A DNA stretch of 64,000 nt from Saccharomonospora azurea NA-128 (GCF_000231055.2 NZ_CM001466.1:2750643-2814642); one strand, 5' to 3'. Positions 8,546-16,568 are shown, counted from the first letter of the stretch. Notes: generated from the letters alone by a model not told the origin. Program-made: numbers and translations.

Positions 8546-9370
8546 GCGACAGCCCTCCCCGCCGAGGTCAGATCCAGCACGGTGTCCACGCGGTCGAGCT
8601 GGCTCAGCAGGTGGGTCACCACCACGACGGCCTTGCCGGCATCCCGCCATTCCCACACGTGCTGCCAGAAGTCCAGGTAGGAGCCCCGGTCGAAGCCCTG
8701 GTACGGCTCGTCGAGCAACACGATGTCGGGGTCACCGAGACCGGCGAGCACGAGATTGAGCTTCTGTCGCGTACCCCCGGAGAGGTGGCGCGCCTGACGA
8801 TCCCGGGCAGGCTGCCAGTCCAGCTCCGCGGCCCTGCGATGTCCGACGTCCGTGGCGCGGCGCCGGGTCAGCCCGCGCCCGGCTCCGATGAGGACGAAGT
8901 GCTCGTCGGCCGACAGGAAATCGGCCGTGCCGCCGTTCTGCGGGCAGTAGCCGAGCGTCCCGTGGACCCGGACCTCACCGCTGTCGGTGCTCACCAGCCC
9001 GGCGCAGATACCGAGGAAGGTGCTCTTGCCGCACCCCGTTGGCGCCGACGACGGCCACGATCTGGCCCGCCCGCACCGTGAGGTCGACCCCGGACAGCAC
9101 GGTGTGGCGGCCGTACTTCTTGGTGATGCCCCGCACGTCGAGCACGACCCGGCCGGGCGGGCGCCGGGTCCGGCCGATGCTGTCGACCACCACGTCGGCG
9201 TACGTCCGCGGGCTGCCGAAGGACTGCGCCGGCGGTTCCCCGCTGTCCTGCAGGTGCGTGGCGGTCTCGGCGACCACCTGGCGTAGAGCGGGCGGTGCCA
9301 CGCCCCGCCGTCGCAGCTCGTTCGCGAAAGCGGCGAGCCAGTCGTCGTACTGCGTCCTGCGCGTCGTCAT
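8542..9370 (-). pseudogene. ABC transporter ATP-binding protein with N-terminal HAAS-like domain, frameshifted in Walker A
   Basis: Reading from ATG 9370, the first frame encodes a HAAS/DUF1048-like helical domain (YDDWLAAFANELRRRGVAP, about 1-70) and the start of an ABC domain (VRGITKKYGRHTVLSGVDL) up to VVGANG, then goes out of frame. The second frame resumes as CGKSTFLGICAGL and runs through LSGGTRQK, IVLLDEPYQGFD and VVTHL to the stop at 8542. Removing one base from the four-C run on the plus strand (9034-9037) restores GANGCGKST and a continuous protein of about 275 residues. The break is therefore a single inserted base exactly in the ATP-binding loop: a true lesion or a sequencing error. 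Confidence 0.85.
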
Positions 9371-9478
9371 CAGCGTCCTTTCCCCAGGATCGAGTCCACG
9401 CCGTGGCGGAAGGCGTGCCACTCCGCAGCGGTGTCCCGCAGGGCCTCGTCACCTGCCGGGGTGATCCGGTCGCGAACT
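9370..9478 (-). pseudogene. C-terminal remnant of a PadR-family regulator
   Basis: Directly upstream of the ABC gene, and overlapping its ATG, a start-less frame encodes RDRITPAGDEALRDTAAEWH and then AFRHGVDSILGKGR before a TGA. The RITPAG-EAL...EW..F...V..IL pattern is the usual C-terminal end of PadR-type regulators that head such padR-HAAS/ABC-permease operons. The winged-helix part, about 70 residues, is missing. The sequence joins straight onto what looks like the promoter/operator, as if an internal deletion removed the DNA-binding domain. No start codon lies between the preceding in-frame stop and the remnant. Confidence 0.65.
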
Positions 9479-9499
9479 AAGTAGGCTGGCTACCTAGTA
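9477..9499 (-). promoter_or_regulatory. Imperfect palindrome, probable PadR-type operator
   Basis: CTAAGTAGGC and GCTACCTAG form an inverted repeat around a short TG centre at 9477-9499, an AT-rich patch in this GC-rich DNA. It sits just upstream of the PadR remnant and would have been the autoregulatory operator of the padR/ABC operon. Inferred from position and symmetry. Confidence 0.45.
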
Positions 9500-9555
9500 G
9501 GCGAAAAAGAACGCCACCCCGCCCGAAGGCGGAATGGCGCAGCGGTCTCGCGGCG

Positions 9556-10314
9556 TCAGCGCGGGGACAGCTCCTCGGCCGGGTCCCCGGCCAGGTCCTC
9601 GGCCAGGTCCTCGGAGAACGCGGACCCCTTCGCGGCCTTGGCCGGGCGTTCGAACTTGTAGCCGACGTTGCGCACCGTGCCGATCAACTGCTCGTGCTCG
9701 GGCCCCAACTTGGCCCGCAGGCGCCGGACGTGCACGTCCACGGTGCGCGTGCCGCCGAAGAAGTCGTAGCCCCACACCTCCTGCAGCAGCTGAGCCCGCG
9801 TGAAGACGCGGCCGGCGTGCTGGGCGAGGTACTTCAGCAGCTCGAACTCCTTGTACGTGAGCTCCAGCGTGCGCCTGCGCAGACGTGCGGTGTAGGTGCC
9901 CTCGTCGATCACCAGATCACCGACCCGCAGCTCGCCGTCGGTCGCGTCCTGGGCCCCCTCGCGGGTGGTGACCAGCCTCAATCGGGCGTCCAGCTCGGCG
10001 GGCCCGGCGGTGGGGAGCACAATGTCGTCGGTGCGCCATTCGGAGGTCACCGCCACGAGTCCGCCCTCGCTCACGACCGTGATCACCGGAGTGGGGTTGT
10101 CCCCCTCGCCGGAGCCCTTCAGCAGGCGGCACAGACTCCTGGCCGACGCGAGGTCGCTGCGGGCGTCGAGGACGATGACGTCCCGAGGCCCCGCGTCCAG
10201 GAGGGCGGTGACCTCCGGAGCGCGCACCCGTACCGTATGCGGGAGCAGTTCGAGTGCGGGGAGGACGGAGATGGCTCGCTGTTCGGGCGTCAGCATCAAC
10301 AGGTCCAGGCTCAT
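9556..10314 (-). CDS. glnR: Nitrogen-response regulator GlnR (OmpR/winged-helix)
   Basis: GlnR is the orphan OmpR-type regulator that controls nitrogen assimilation genes (glnA, amtB and others) in actinomycetes. The 252-residue protein has an atypical receiver domain (1-120, with [14 protein letters not shown] around the position of the usual phospho-Asp) and a C-terminal winged helix (about 135-230). The helix segments [20 protein letters not shown] and then [17 protein letters not shown] match GlnR proteins almost word for word. ATG 10314 has GAGGTGG just upstream and gives the expected [10 protein letters not shown] start. A variable acidic tail follows the DNA-binding domain. No partner kinase is adjacent, as usual for GlnR. 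It is divergent from the DUF2993 gene. Confidence 0.93.
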   Translation of the reverse strand: MSLDLLMLTPEQRAISVLPALELLPHTVRVRAPEVTALLDAGPRDVIVLDARSDLASARSLCRLLKGSGEGDNPTPVITVVSEGGLVAVTSEWRTDDIVLPTAGPAELDARLRLVTTREGAQDATDGELRVGDLVIDEGTYTARLRRRTLELTYKEFELLKYLAQHAGRVFTRAQLLQEVWGYDFFGGTRTVDVHVRRLRAKLGPEHEQLIGTVRNVGYKFERPAKAAKGSAFSEDLAEDLAGDPAEELSPR

Positions 10315-10528
10315 CGCCACCACCTCGCACACCATGCTTTCCACGGACACCGAAACGGTGTCCCGGTTCAGTCGAGAATAGTGCCGGGTCCCGCGGTCGC
10401 AGAAGTTCTGGAACCGGGGTCACACCAGATCGGGGCCGCTGAAACACGCAATTAACAGAACGGATGTGGTTGTGAACACCGCGGTAACCGACAGGACGCA
10501 GTCGGACGGGACAAGGAGCCGACGCCGG

Positions 10529-11341
10529 ATGAAGCGTCTCGTGATCGTGCTGGTCGTGCTCGTGGGGCTGTTGGTGGGCGCCGACTTCGCCGCCGCCGCC
10601 TTCGCCGAACACACCGTGTCACAGAAAGCGCGCGAACAGCTCGGGTTGAGTGATGATCCGGCGGTCGAAATCCACGGCTTCCCGTTCACGACACAAGCGT
10701 TGTCGGGCGAATACGATCACATCAGCATCGGTGCCCAGGGCGTCCGCGTGCAGGATTTGCAGGACGTCGCCGTGCGCGCCGACCTCCACGGCGTCACCGC
10801 GCCGATCTCCGACCTCACCGCGGGTAACGTCGACAACATCAGGATCGACCGGCTCGCGGGCGAGATCACGCTGAAGGCGAGCGACATCGCCCGCGTGGCT
10901 CCGCTGACGAACATCGACGACCTGCGCATCGAGCCGTCCTCGAAGGCGTACGTGCTCCACGGCGAGGGCGTCGACGAGGAGCGGGAAGCCCAGGTCGAGG
11001 AGGACACCGACGACTCCACCGCGGGCGTGCGACTGTCCGGCAAGGCCGACGTCGCGGGCGAGCGCATCGAGATCTTCGCCTTCGCGATGATCGAGTTGGA
11101 GGGCACCACGATCCGCATCACGCCGCACCGCCTCCAGTTCGGCAACGACCAGGAGACCACCGTCGTCCCCGACGAGGTGCAGCAGGCACTGCTCCCGCAC
11201 TTCGAGGCCGACATCAACGCCGGTGAGATGCCGTTCACGGTGACCCCCACCGCGGTCCGGGTCGACTCGGGCTCCCTGACGTTGCACGGTGAAGCCAAGA
11301 ACGTCACGTTCGCGGGCGCCTCGAACGCGTTCGGCGGCTGA
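10529..11341 (+). CDS. DUF2993 (LmeA-like) phospholipid-binding secreted/membrane-anchored protein
   Basis: The product has an N-terminal hydrophobic anchor/signal (MKRLVIVLVVLVGLLVGADF) and a DUF2993 domain (about 30-265). The family includes mycobacterial LmeA, a periplasmic lipid-binding protein needed for lipomannan elongation. Typical features are the SDDPAVEIHGFPFTTQALSG segment, with the conserved V-x-I-x-G-F-P, and repeated beta strands. I chose ATG 10529 because AAGGAG lies 10 nt upstream; GTG 10466 or 10472 would add about 20 charged residues and cannot be excluded. The location between glnR and a thioredoxin gene matches the mycobacterial order. Confidence 0.82.
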   Translation: MKRLVIVLVVLVGLLVGADFAAAAFAEHTVSQKAREQLGLSDDPAVEIHGFPFTTQALSGEYDHISIGAQGVRVQDLQDVAVRADLHGVTAPISDLTAGNVDNIRIDRLAGEITLKASDIARVAPLTNIDDLRIEPSSKAYVLHGEGVDEEREAQVEEDTDDSTAGVRLSGKADVAGERIEIFAFAMIELEGTTIRITPHRLQFGNDQETTVVPDEVQQALLPHFEADINAGEMPFTVTPTAVRVDSGSLTLHGEAKNVTFAGASNAFGG

Positions 11342-11348
11342 CCGCCCG

Positions 11349-11789
11349 ATGACCGGTCTGCTCGTGCTCGGGGGCACGCTCGTCGCGGGCGTGCTCGCCG
11401 GCACGCTGCTGTCCCTACGCAACGGGAGGATCCACCGCACCACCATGTCGGCCCCGTCACCGAACCCGCGCGACTCGCTCCCGGCCGCCGTCGCCGACGC
11501 ACTGCGGCCCGGCGCGATCACGCTGGTCCAGCTGTCGACCACGTTCTGTGCCCCCTGCCGACACGCCCGCGCGGTGCTGGCGCGGGTCGCGGAGACCGCC
11601 GACGGTGTCGCCCATGTCGACCTCGACATCACCGACCGGCCGGAGGTCGCGCAGACGCTGCGGGTGCTGCGCACGCCCACCACGATCGCCTTCGACTCCG
11701 AGGGAGCCGAACTCCTCCGGATCAACGGTGTTCCGACCACGGACGCGGTGCGCGCCGCTCTGGCCCCGCACCTGCGTCTCACAGAGTGA
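11349..11789 (+). CDS. Thioredoxin-like membrane-anchored protein (ThiX-like)
   Basis: This 146-residue protein starts with one membrane helix (about 1-22), followed by a basic stretch and a thioredoxin fold (about 45-145). The redox motif is visible as STTFCAPCRHARAVL, with the two cysteines as CAPC, and the cis-Pro strand as VLRTPTTIAF. It lies 7 nt after the DUF2993 gene and probably shares its transcript. Like mycobacterial ThiX, it sits just upstream of the thiosulfate sulfurtransferase operon. The role is probably thiol-disulfide exchange at the membrane; substrates are unknown. Confidence 0.82.
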   Translation: MTGLLVLGGTLVAGVLAGTLLSLRNGRIHRTTMSAPSPNPRDSLPAAVADALRPGAITLVQLSTTFCAPCRHARAVLARVAETADGVAHVDLDITDRPEVAQTLRVLRTPTTIAFDSEGAELLRINGVPTTDAVRAALAPHLRLTE

Positions 11790-11831
11790 ACATCGTTCCC
11801 GTAGGTGAGTGACGTGGGTACGCTCGGTCGC

Positions 11832-11954
11832 GTGACCAGGCTGCCCCTCTACCTCCTGACGAAACGGCGCGCCGTCGACCTGTGCCGCGTACGGAGCAGC
11901 CTGTGTCCGAAGACCAGCGCCGCGAACATCCATCGGTCGACGTCTCGGAGGTGA
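11832..11954 (+). CDS. Cysteine-containing leader peptide of the sulfur operon
   Basis: A 40-codon reading frame starts at GTG 11832 and encodes VTRLPLYLLTKRRAVDLCRV, then RSSLCPKT and a basic tail. The core RRAVDLCRV..SLC is the hallmark of the small leader peptides found upstream of sulfur-metabolism genes in actinobacteria; in mycobacteria some act as cysteine-responsive attenuators. Its stop lies one base before the ATG of the next gene, and the GGAGGTG ribosome site of that gene lies inside its last codons. Ribosome stalling at the Cys codons (18 and 25) could therefore control downstream translation. Regulation by cysteine is inferred from the family. Confidence 0.7.
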   Translation: MTRLPLYLLTKRRAVDLCRVRSSLCPKTSAANIHRSTSRR

Positions 11955-11955
11955 C

Positions 11956-12390
11956 ATGTCCGCAGGAGCTTCCGTGGACCCGCGTGGGCCCCGGTTCGCG
12001 GCTGCGGTCACCACGGTCGTCCTCGCGGTCGTGCTCGTCACCGAGTGGTGGCCGCTTCTGGCGGCCCAGACCGTGGTGTTCGCCCTCGGCGCCTTCGTGG
12101 GCCTGTCGGCCGCCCCGTACTCGATGCTCTACCGCGTGCTCGTCGCGCCGAGGTTGACGCCGACGAGCGAGCGCGAGGCCACGGCGCCGCTGCGCTTCGC
12201 TCAGGCCGTCGGGTTCGTGTTCGCCCTCGTGGGCACCGTGGGCTTCGTGACGGAGCTGACCGTGCTCGGACTGGTGGCGACGGCCTTCGCACTGTTCGCC
12301 GCGTTCCTCAACGCGGCCTTCGACTTCTGTCTGGGTTGCGAGGTGTATCTGCTGGTGCGGCGGGTCACACCACGAACCAAGCGTGCGTGA
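11956..12390 (+). CDS. DUF4395 domain membrane protein
   Basis: This 144-residue integral membrane protein has four hydrophobic segments. It begins VDPRGPRFAAAVTTVVLAVV and ends with the conserved FCLGCEVYLLVRR element that defines DUF4395. The family is consistently located in sulfur operons with thiosulfate sulfurtransferases and thioredoxins, and its conserved C-L-G-C pair suggests sulfur or thiol handling at the membrane; the exact activity is unknown. GGAGGTG immediately upstream overlaps the end of the leader peptide. cysA2 follows 63 nt downstream. Confidence 0.82.
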   Translation: MSAGASVDPRGPRFAAAVTTVVLAVVLVTEWWPLLAAQTVVFALGAFVGLSAAPYSMLYRVLVAPRLTPTSEREATAPLRFAQAVGFVFALVGTVGFVTELTVLGLVATAFALFAAFLNAAFDFCLGCEVYLLVRRVTPRTKRA

Positions 12391-12453
12391 CGCGAACCAC
12401 CCAGCAACCTGGTCGTCCTGTTTTCCCGATTGATGAAGAAAGTGAGTGCCGCC

Positions 12454-13296
12454 ATGAGCCGTGAAGACGTGCTGGTCACCACAGACTGGGCCGAGGAGAA
12501 CCTCAACACTCCGGGCATCGTGTTCGCCGAGGTGGACGAGGACACCACCGCCTACGACGGTGGTCACATCCCCGGCGCCGTGAAGATCGACTGGAAGGCG
12601 GAGCTGCAGGACCCGGTGCGTCGCGACTTCGTCGACTGCGAGGGCTTCGAGAAGCTGATGTCGGAGAAGGGCATCGGCAACGACGACCTCGTGATCCTCT
12701 ACGGCGGCAACAACAACTGGTTCGCCGCCTACGCGTACTGGTACTTCAAGCTGTACGGGCACAACGCGGTGAAGCTGCTCGACGGCGGCCGCAAGAAGTG
12801 GGAGCTCGACGGCCGGCCCCTGTCCACGGACCCGGTGAACCGCGAGCGCACGGACTACAAGGCCAAGGAGCAGGACCACTCGTTGCGCGCCTTCCGCGAC
12901 GAGGTCGTGGAGGCCATCAACCAGAAGAACCTCGTGGACGTCCGCTCGCCGGACGAGTTCACGGGCAAGCTGCTGGCCCCGGCGCACCTGCCGCAGGAGG
13001 GCGCCCTGCGCGGCGGCCACATCCCCAGCGCCATCAACGTACCGTGGTCGAAGACCGCGAACGAGGACGGCACCTTCAAGTCCGACGAGGAGCTGGAGCA
13101 GCTTTACAAGGACGCGGGCCTGGACACGTCGAAGCCGACCATCGCCTACTGCCGCATCGGCGAGCGCTCCAGCCACACGTGGTTCGCGCTGCGTGAGCTG
13201 CTCGGCCTGCAGGACGTGAAGAACTACGACGGCTCGTGGTCCGAGTACGGCTCGCTGGTCGGCGTGCCGGTGGAGACGGGAGAGCAGAAGCGATGA
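12454..13296 (+). CDS. cysA2: Thiosulfate sulfurtransferase (rhodanese) CysA2/SseA type
   Basis: The enzyme transfers the sulfane sulfur of thiosulfate to a thiophilic acceptor. The 280-residue protein has two rhodanese domains (about 5-125 and 145-275). The catalytic loop is YCRIGERSSHTW, with the nucleophilic Cys near residue 233; the N-terminal domain lacks a catalytic Cys, as usual. Segments such as LYGGNNNWFAAYAYWYFKLY and NVKNYDGSW-type endings are nearly identical to mycobacterial CysA2. ATG 12454 (MSREDVLVTTDWAEENL) matches the known start. The stop overlaps the next gene's ATG. Confidence 0.95.
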   Translation: MSREDVLVTTDWAEENLNTPGIVFAEVDEDTTAYDGGHIPGAVKIDWKAELQDPVRRDFVDCEGFEKLMSEKGIGNDDLVILYGGNNNWFAAYAYWYFKLYGHNAVKLLDGGRKKWELDGRPLSTDPVNRERTDYKAKEQDHSLRAFRDEVVEAINQKNLVDVRSPDEFTGKLLAPAHLPQEGALRGGHIPSAINVPWSKTANEDGTFKSDEELEQLYKDAGLDTSKPTIAYCRIGERSSHTWFALRELLGLQDVKNYDGSWSEYGSLVGVPVETGEQKR

Positions 13297-13598
13297 GCGA
13301 CGGATGCGGAGCACCGGCGCAGACCGCGACACCGGCTGACGCCGACGCGAACGGCCAGGTGGTGGTCGCGGGCACGGTCACCGGCACCGACGGCCCGCTC
13401 GGCGGCGCGTACGTGCGCCTGCTCGACGCGACGGGCGAGTTCGCGGGCGAGGTGCAGGCCTCACCCCAGGGCGACTTCCGCTTCTACGCCGCGCCGGGCG
13501 CGTGGACGGTGCGCGTCCTGCACCGTTCGGGCAAGGGCGAGGCGGACGTGCGGGCCGACGGGCCCGGCGTCCACCGGGTCGCCGTCGCCGTCTCCTGA
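13293..13598 (+). CDS. sseC: DUF1416 protein SseC, sulfurtransferase partner
   Basis: SseC is a 101-residue protein conserved next to cysA2 in actinobacteria. It has a carboxypeptidase-regulatory-like beta-sandwich: GQVVVAGTVTGTDGPLGGAY, VRLLDATGEFAGEV, then GDFRFYAAPGAWTVRVL. ATG 13293 overlaps the cysA2 stop (ATGA), so the two are translationally coupled. A role in sulfur transfer or thiosulfate use is inferred from constant linkage. A strong terminator follows. Confidence 0.9.
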   Translation: MSDGCGAPAQTATPADADANGQVVVAGTVTGTDGPLGGAYVRLLDATGEFAGEVQASPQGDFRFYAAPGAWTVRVLHRSGKGEADVRADGPGVHRVAVAVS

Positions 13599-13630
13599 CC
13601 CGCACGCCGGATCGACACAGCAAGCAACCC

Positions 13631-13665
13631 GAAGGCCACCCCACCGCCGTGGTGGGGTGGCCTTC
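13631..13665 (+). terminator. Intrinsic terminator after the sulfur operon
   Basis: GAAGGCCACCCCACC (13631-13645) and GGTGGGGTGGCCTTC (13651-13665) make a perfect 15-bp stem with a 5-nt loop, followed by a short T-rich stretch (GTTGTGT). It lies 33 nt after sseC. Confidence 0.85.
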
Positions 13666-13729
13666 GTTGTGTCAGTTCTCTCAGGGCCCGGACCGGTGCT
13701 GCCGGCGCCGCGCGGGTTATCCTTCGGCC

Positions 13730-13825
13730 GTGGAGTTTCTGTTTACGGCACTGATGGTGTTGGTCGTCGTCGCGTCCGTGTGGTTCAGCGCGTACGTGGT
13801 GTACCGCCTGTACACCGACCACTGA
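13730..13825 (+). CDS. Single-pass small membrane protein of 31 residues
   Basis: GTG 13730 opens a 31-codon frame that is one membrane helix followed by a short polar end (VVYRLYTDH). A TATCCT box at 13718-13723 lies exactly 6 nt before the start, the same leaderless spacing as many genes in the window. This and the clean hydrophobic profile argue that it is real. It lies between the sulfur-operon terminator and the nitrobindin gene. Function unknown. Confidence 0.5.
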   Translation: MEFLFTALMVLVVVASVWFSAYVVYRLYTDH

Positions 13826-13868
13826 TCCGCGCCTCGACACCGACACCGAGACAGCGAGCCACGACGTC

Positions 13869-14480
13869 ATGACGAGCGGCGACGACGCAATCCGAGCTGC
13901 TGCGGAGCGCGCCGAGAAGACGGCACACCGCAACCTGCCGCAGTTCGACGACCTGCCCATCCCCGGTGACACCGCGAACCTGCGGGAGGGCGCCGAGCTG
14001 AATGACGCCTGCCTGGCCCTGCTTCCCCTCGTGGGGGTCTGGCGTGGCCAGGGCGAGGTCAGCTACCCGACGGTCGACCGCTCGCACCGGTTCGCCCAGC
14101 AACTGGTCATCGCCCACGACGGCAGGCCGTTCCTCCACCACGAGTCGCGGACGTGGCTGCTGGACGACAACGGCGACGTGCTGCGCCTCGCGGCGCGCGA
14201 GACCGGCTGGTGGCGGCCTCAGGCCGACGACACCATCGAGCTGCTGCTCGCCCACTCCACGGGCATCGTCGAGCTCTTCTACGGCAAGCCGCGCAACCAG
14301 ACGGCGTGGGAGCTCGGCACCGACGCCGTGGTGCGTTCCGCCACCGCCCAGGACGTCACCGCCGCCAAGCGCCTGTACGGCCTCATCAACGGCGACCTCG
14401 GCTGGGTCGAGGAACGCGCGATGGTGGGCCAGCCGATGACCCCGCACTGCTCGGCGGTGCTGCAGCGCGTGGTCGGCTGA
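13869..14480 (+). CDS. Nitrobindin/DUF1794 heme-binding beta-barrel protein (peroxynitrite isomerase family)
   Basis: The 203-residue product has a 45-residue N-terminal helix region followed by the fatty-acid-binding-protein-like beta-barrel. The family signature G-x-W-x-G-x-G appears as GVWRGQGE near residue 57, and a C-terminal His in the MTPHCSAVLQRV strand is in the place of the proximal heme ligand. Characterised relatives bind ferric heme and isomerise peroxynitrite to nitrate. It corresponds to mycobacterial Rv0813c by position, next to sseC and pabC. It converges with pabC with only 7 nt between them. Confidence 0.87.
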   Translation: MTSGDDAIRAAAERAEKTAHRNLPQFDDLPIPGDTANLREGAELNDACLALLPLVGVWRGQGEVSYPTVDRSHRFAQQLVIAHDGRPFLHHESRTWLLDDNGDVLRLAARETGWWRPQADDTIELLLAHSTGIVELFYGKPRNQTAWELGTDAVVRSATAQDVTAAKRLYGLINGDLGWVEERAMVGQPMTPHCSAVLQRVVG

Positions 14481-14487
14481 CCCCGCC

Positions 14488-15336
14488 TCAGGCGTACTGC
14501 TTCTCGTAGGCCTCGCACAGCTCGCGGTGGATGGCCGTGGAGTCGGTCAGCCGCGTGCCGTCGAGCGTGTGGACCCTCGTCACCTTCCGCACCGACGACA
14601 CGAGGAACAACCCGTCGGCCGACGTCAGGTCCTCCACCCGCAGGTTCTCGACCTTCGCCGTCCACCCCGCGTCCTCGGCGGCCCGGAACACGGCGCGCTG
14701 CGTGGTGCCGGGCAGGATGCCGACCGTCGGCGGCGGCGTGTACAGCGTCCGGCCCTTCACCACGACGACCGTGGACGTCGGGCCCTCCAGCACCGTGCCG
14801 TCCGTCGCGGTGAAGACGACGTCGTCGGCCCCGCGCCGCCCCGCCTCGCGCAGCGCGGCCAGGTTCACGGCGTACGACAGCGTCTTGGCGCCGAGCAGCA
14901 GCCAGGGGGCGCGCTCGGCGACGTCCGGCCCGAACCCCCGGTCGAGCGTCGCCACCGCGACGCCCTCGGCCCGGGCCGTGCGGACCTTGTCGTCGATGTC
15001 CATGCCCAGCGCGTAGCAGAACGGCTCGGCGTCGGGGTCTCCCTCCGACCCGCGCGTGTAGACCAGCTTGACGGCGATCTCCGGGGCCCCCTGCCAGTTG
15101 TGGATCACCTGCTGCACCGCACGCTCCCACGCGCCGAGATCGGGTTCGGGGAGGTCGAGCATCGCCGCCGACCGCGCCAGCCGGTCGAGGTGCGGGCCGA
15201 GCTCGCGGGGCTTTCCGTCCACCACGAGGACGGTCTCGAAAATGCCGTCACCACGCAGAACACCCGTGTTGTCCACGCGGACGTACGGCTTGGTGGGGTC
15301 TCCGAGAGTTCCGTCGAGGAACGCCAAAACGCGCAT
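14488..15336 (-). CDS. pabC: Aminodeoxychorismate lyase (PabC, fold-type IV PLP enzyme)
   Basis: The enzyme releases p-aminobenzoate from aminodeoxychorismate for folate synthesis. The 282-residue protein is a class IV aminotransferase-fold member. It begins VLAFLDGTLGDP, has the ring LRGDGIFETVLVVDGKP, the PLP lysine in LGAKTLSYAVNL (near 155) and EGPTSTVVVVKG followed by GILPGTTQ, which binds the cofactor phosphate. D-amino-acid or branched-chain aminotransferase activity cannot be ruled out from sequence alone, but position next to nitrobindin and YgfZ matches Rv0812, annotated as this lyase. Confidence 0.8.
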   Translation of the reverse strand: MRVLAFLDGTLGDPTKPYVRVDNTGVLRGDGIFETVLVVDGKPRELGPHLDRLARSAAMLDLPEPDLGAWERAVQQVIHNWQGAPEIAVKLVYTRGSEGDPDAEPFCYALGMDIDDKVRTARAEGVAVATLDRGFGPDVAERAPWLLLGAKTLSYAVNLAALREAGRRGADDVVFTATDGTVLEGPTSTVVVVKGRTLYTPPPTVGILPGTTQRAVFRAAEDAGWTAKVENLRVEDLTSADGLFLVSSVRKVTRVHTLDGTRLTDSTAIHRELCEAYEKQYA

Positions 15337-15385
15337 GGGACCACCGTACTCACCCGTGATCGACGATCCAGCCTACGATCGGGGT

Positions 15386-16516
15386 ATGGCGTATGAGTCT
15401 CCGCTGCTGAGGCGTCCCGGCGCCGTCGCACCCCCCGACGACCTTCCCGAGGCCGGTGTGCCGTGGCACTGGGGTGACCCGTTCGCCGAGCAACGCACCG
15501 CCAGCCGCGGCGTCGCCGTGGTCGACCGCTCGCACAGGCAGATCCTGACCGTCACGGGCGAGGAACGGCTGTCGTGGCTGCACCTGGTCATCTCGCAGCA
15601 CGTCACCGAGCTTCCGGACGGTGAGGGCACCGAGGCACTCGTCCTCGACAGCCAGGGCCGGATCGACGCGCACATGGTGCTCGCGCACGTCGACGGCACC
15701 GTGTACCTCGACACCGACCCGGGTGCCATGGCGACCTCGGCGCTGCCGAAGGGCGATCCGAAGCAGCCCCTGCAGGCCTACTTCGAGGCCATGAAGTTCT
15801 GGTCGAAGGTCGAGATCACCGACGCGACCGACGACTGGGCGCTGCTGACGTTGCTGGGGCCCGAGGTGCCCGAGCTGCTGGCGCGGTTCGACATCGCGCT
15901 CGACTCCCGCCCCTACGCGGTCACGCGTTTCTCCGGCGGTGTGGCACGCAGGATGCCGTGGCCCGGTGCGTCGAGTGTGGATCTGCTCGTGCCGAGGGCG
16001 GAGCTCGACGACTGGTGGACCCGGCTCACCGATGCCGGGGCCCGCCCCACGGGCACCTGGGCCTTCGACGCGCTGCGCGTGGAGTCGCGACGGCCGAAAC
16101 TGGGCGTCGACACCGACGAACGCGCCATCCCGCACGAGGTCGGCTGGATCGGCTCCGCCGCGCACGTCGCGAAGGGCTGCTACCGCGGTCAGGAGACCGT
16201 CGCCAAGGTGCACAACGTGGGCAGGCCGCCGCGCCACATGGTGCTGCTGCACCTCGACGGGTCGCAGGAGATCTACCCGGAGACGGGCGATCCGGTGCTG
16301 CTGGGCGAGCGCACGATCGGCCGGGTCGGCAGCGTGGCCCAGCACCACGAGCTCGGCCCCATCGCGCTGGCTCTGCTCAAGCGCTCCACCCCGTGGGACG
16401 CCGAACTGACGGTGGGCACCGAGGACCGCGTGGTGCAGGCTTCGGTGGACCCCGACTCGGTTCCGCGCGCACACGCCGCCCCGGGACGAGAGGCCGCGCA
16501 GCGTCTACGTGGCTGA
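15386..16516 (+). CDS. ygfZ: Folate-dependent YgfZ/GcvT-like protein (Fe-S or tRNA modification factor)
   Basis: YgfZ proteins bind tetrahydrofolate and support assembly or repair of certain Fe-S enzymes such as MiaB. The 376-residue product has the GcvT-like fold and the diagnostic KGCYRGQETVAKVHNVGRPP motif near residue 265-285, which includes the invariant Cys of the K-G-C-Y-x-G-Q-E signature. TACGAT at 15374-15379 lies 6 nt upstream of ATG 15386, so the transcript is probably leaderless. It is divergent from pabC. Confidence 0.9.
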   Translation: MAYESPLLRRPGAVAPPDDLPEAGVPWHWGDPFAEQRTASRGVAVVDRSHRQILTVTGEERLSWLHLVISQHVTELPDGEGTEALVLDSQGRIDAHMVLAHVDGTVYLDTDPGAMATSALPKGDPKQPLQAYFEAMKFWSKVEITDATDDWALLTLLGPEVPELLARFDIALDSRPYAVTRFSGGVARRMPWPGASSVDLLVPRAELDDWWTRLTDAGARPTGTWAFDALRVESRRPKLGVDTDERAIPHEVGWIGSAAHVAKGCYRGQETVAKVHNVGRPPRHMVLLHLDGSQEIYPETGDPVLLGERTIGRVGSVAQHHELGPIALALLKRSTPWDAELTVGTEDRVVQASVDPDSVPRAHAAPGREAAQRLRG

Positions 16517-16568
16517 ATGTGCTGCCGTTCCACTGGTGGATTCCATCGTCGTAGAGCAGGATGACCCC

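Noticed and set aside
9021-9045. Programmed frameshift in the ABC ATPase
   Set aside because: No slippery heptamer or stimulatory structure was evident, and the adjacent regulator is also broken, so an indel is the simpler reading.
11779-13332. A 517-residue minus-strand frame across DUF4395 and cysA2
   Set aside because: Antisense to conserved sulfur genes; no recognisable motif, Val/Leu/Arg/His composition typical of shadows.
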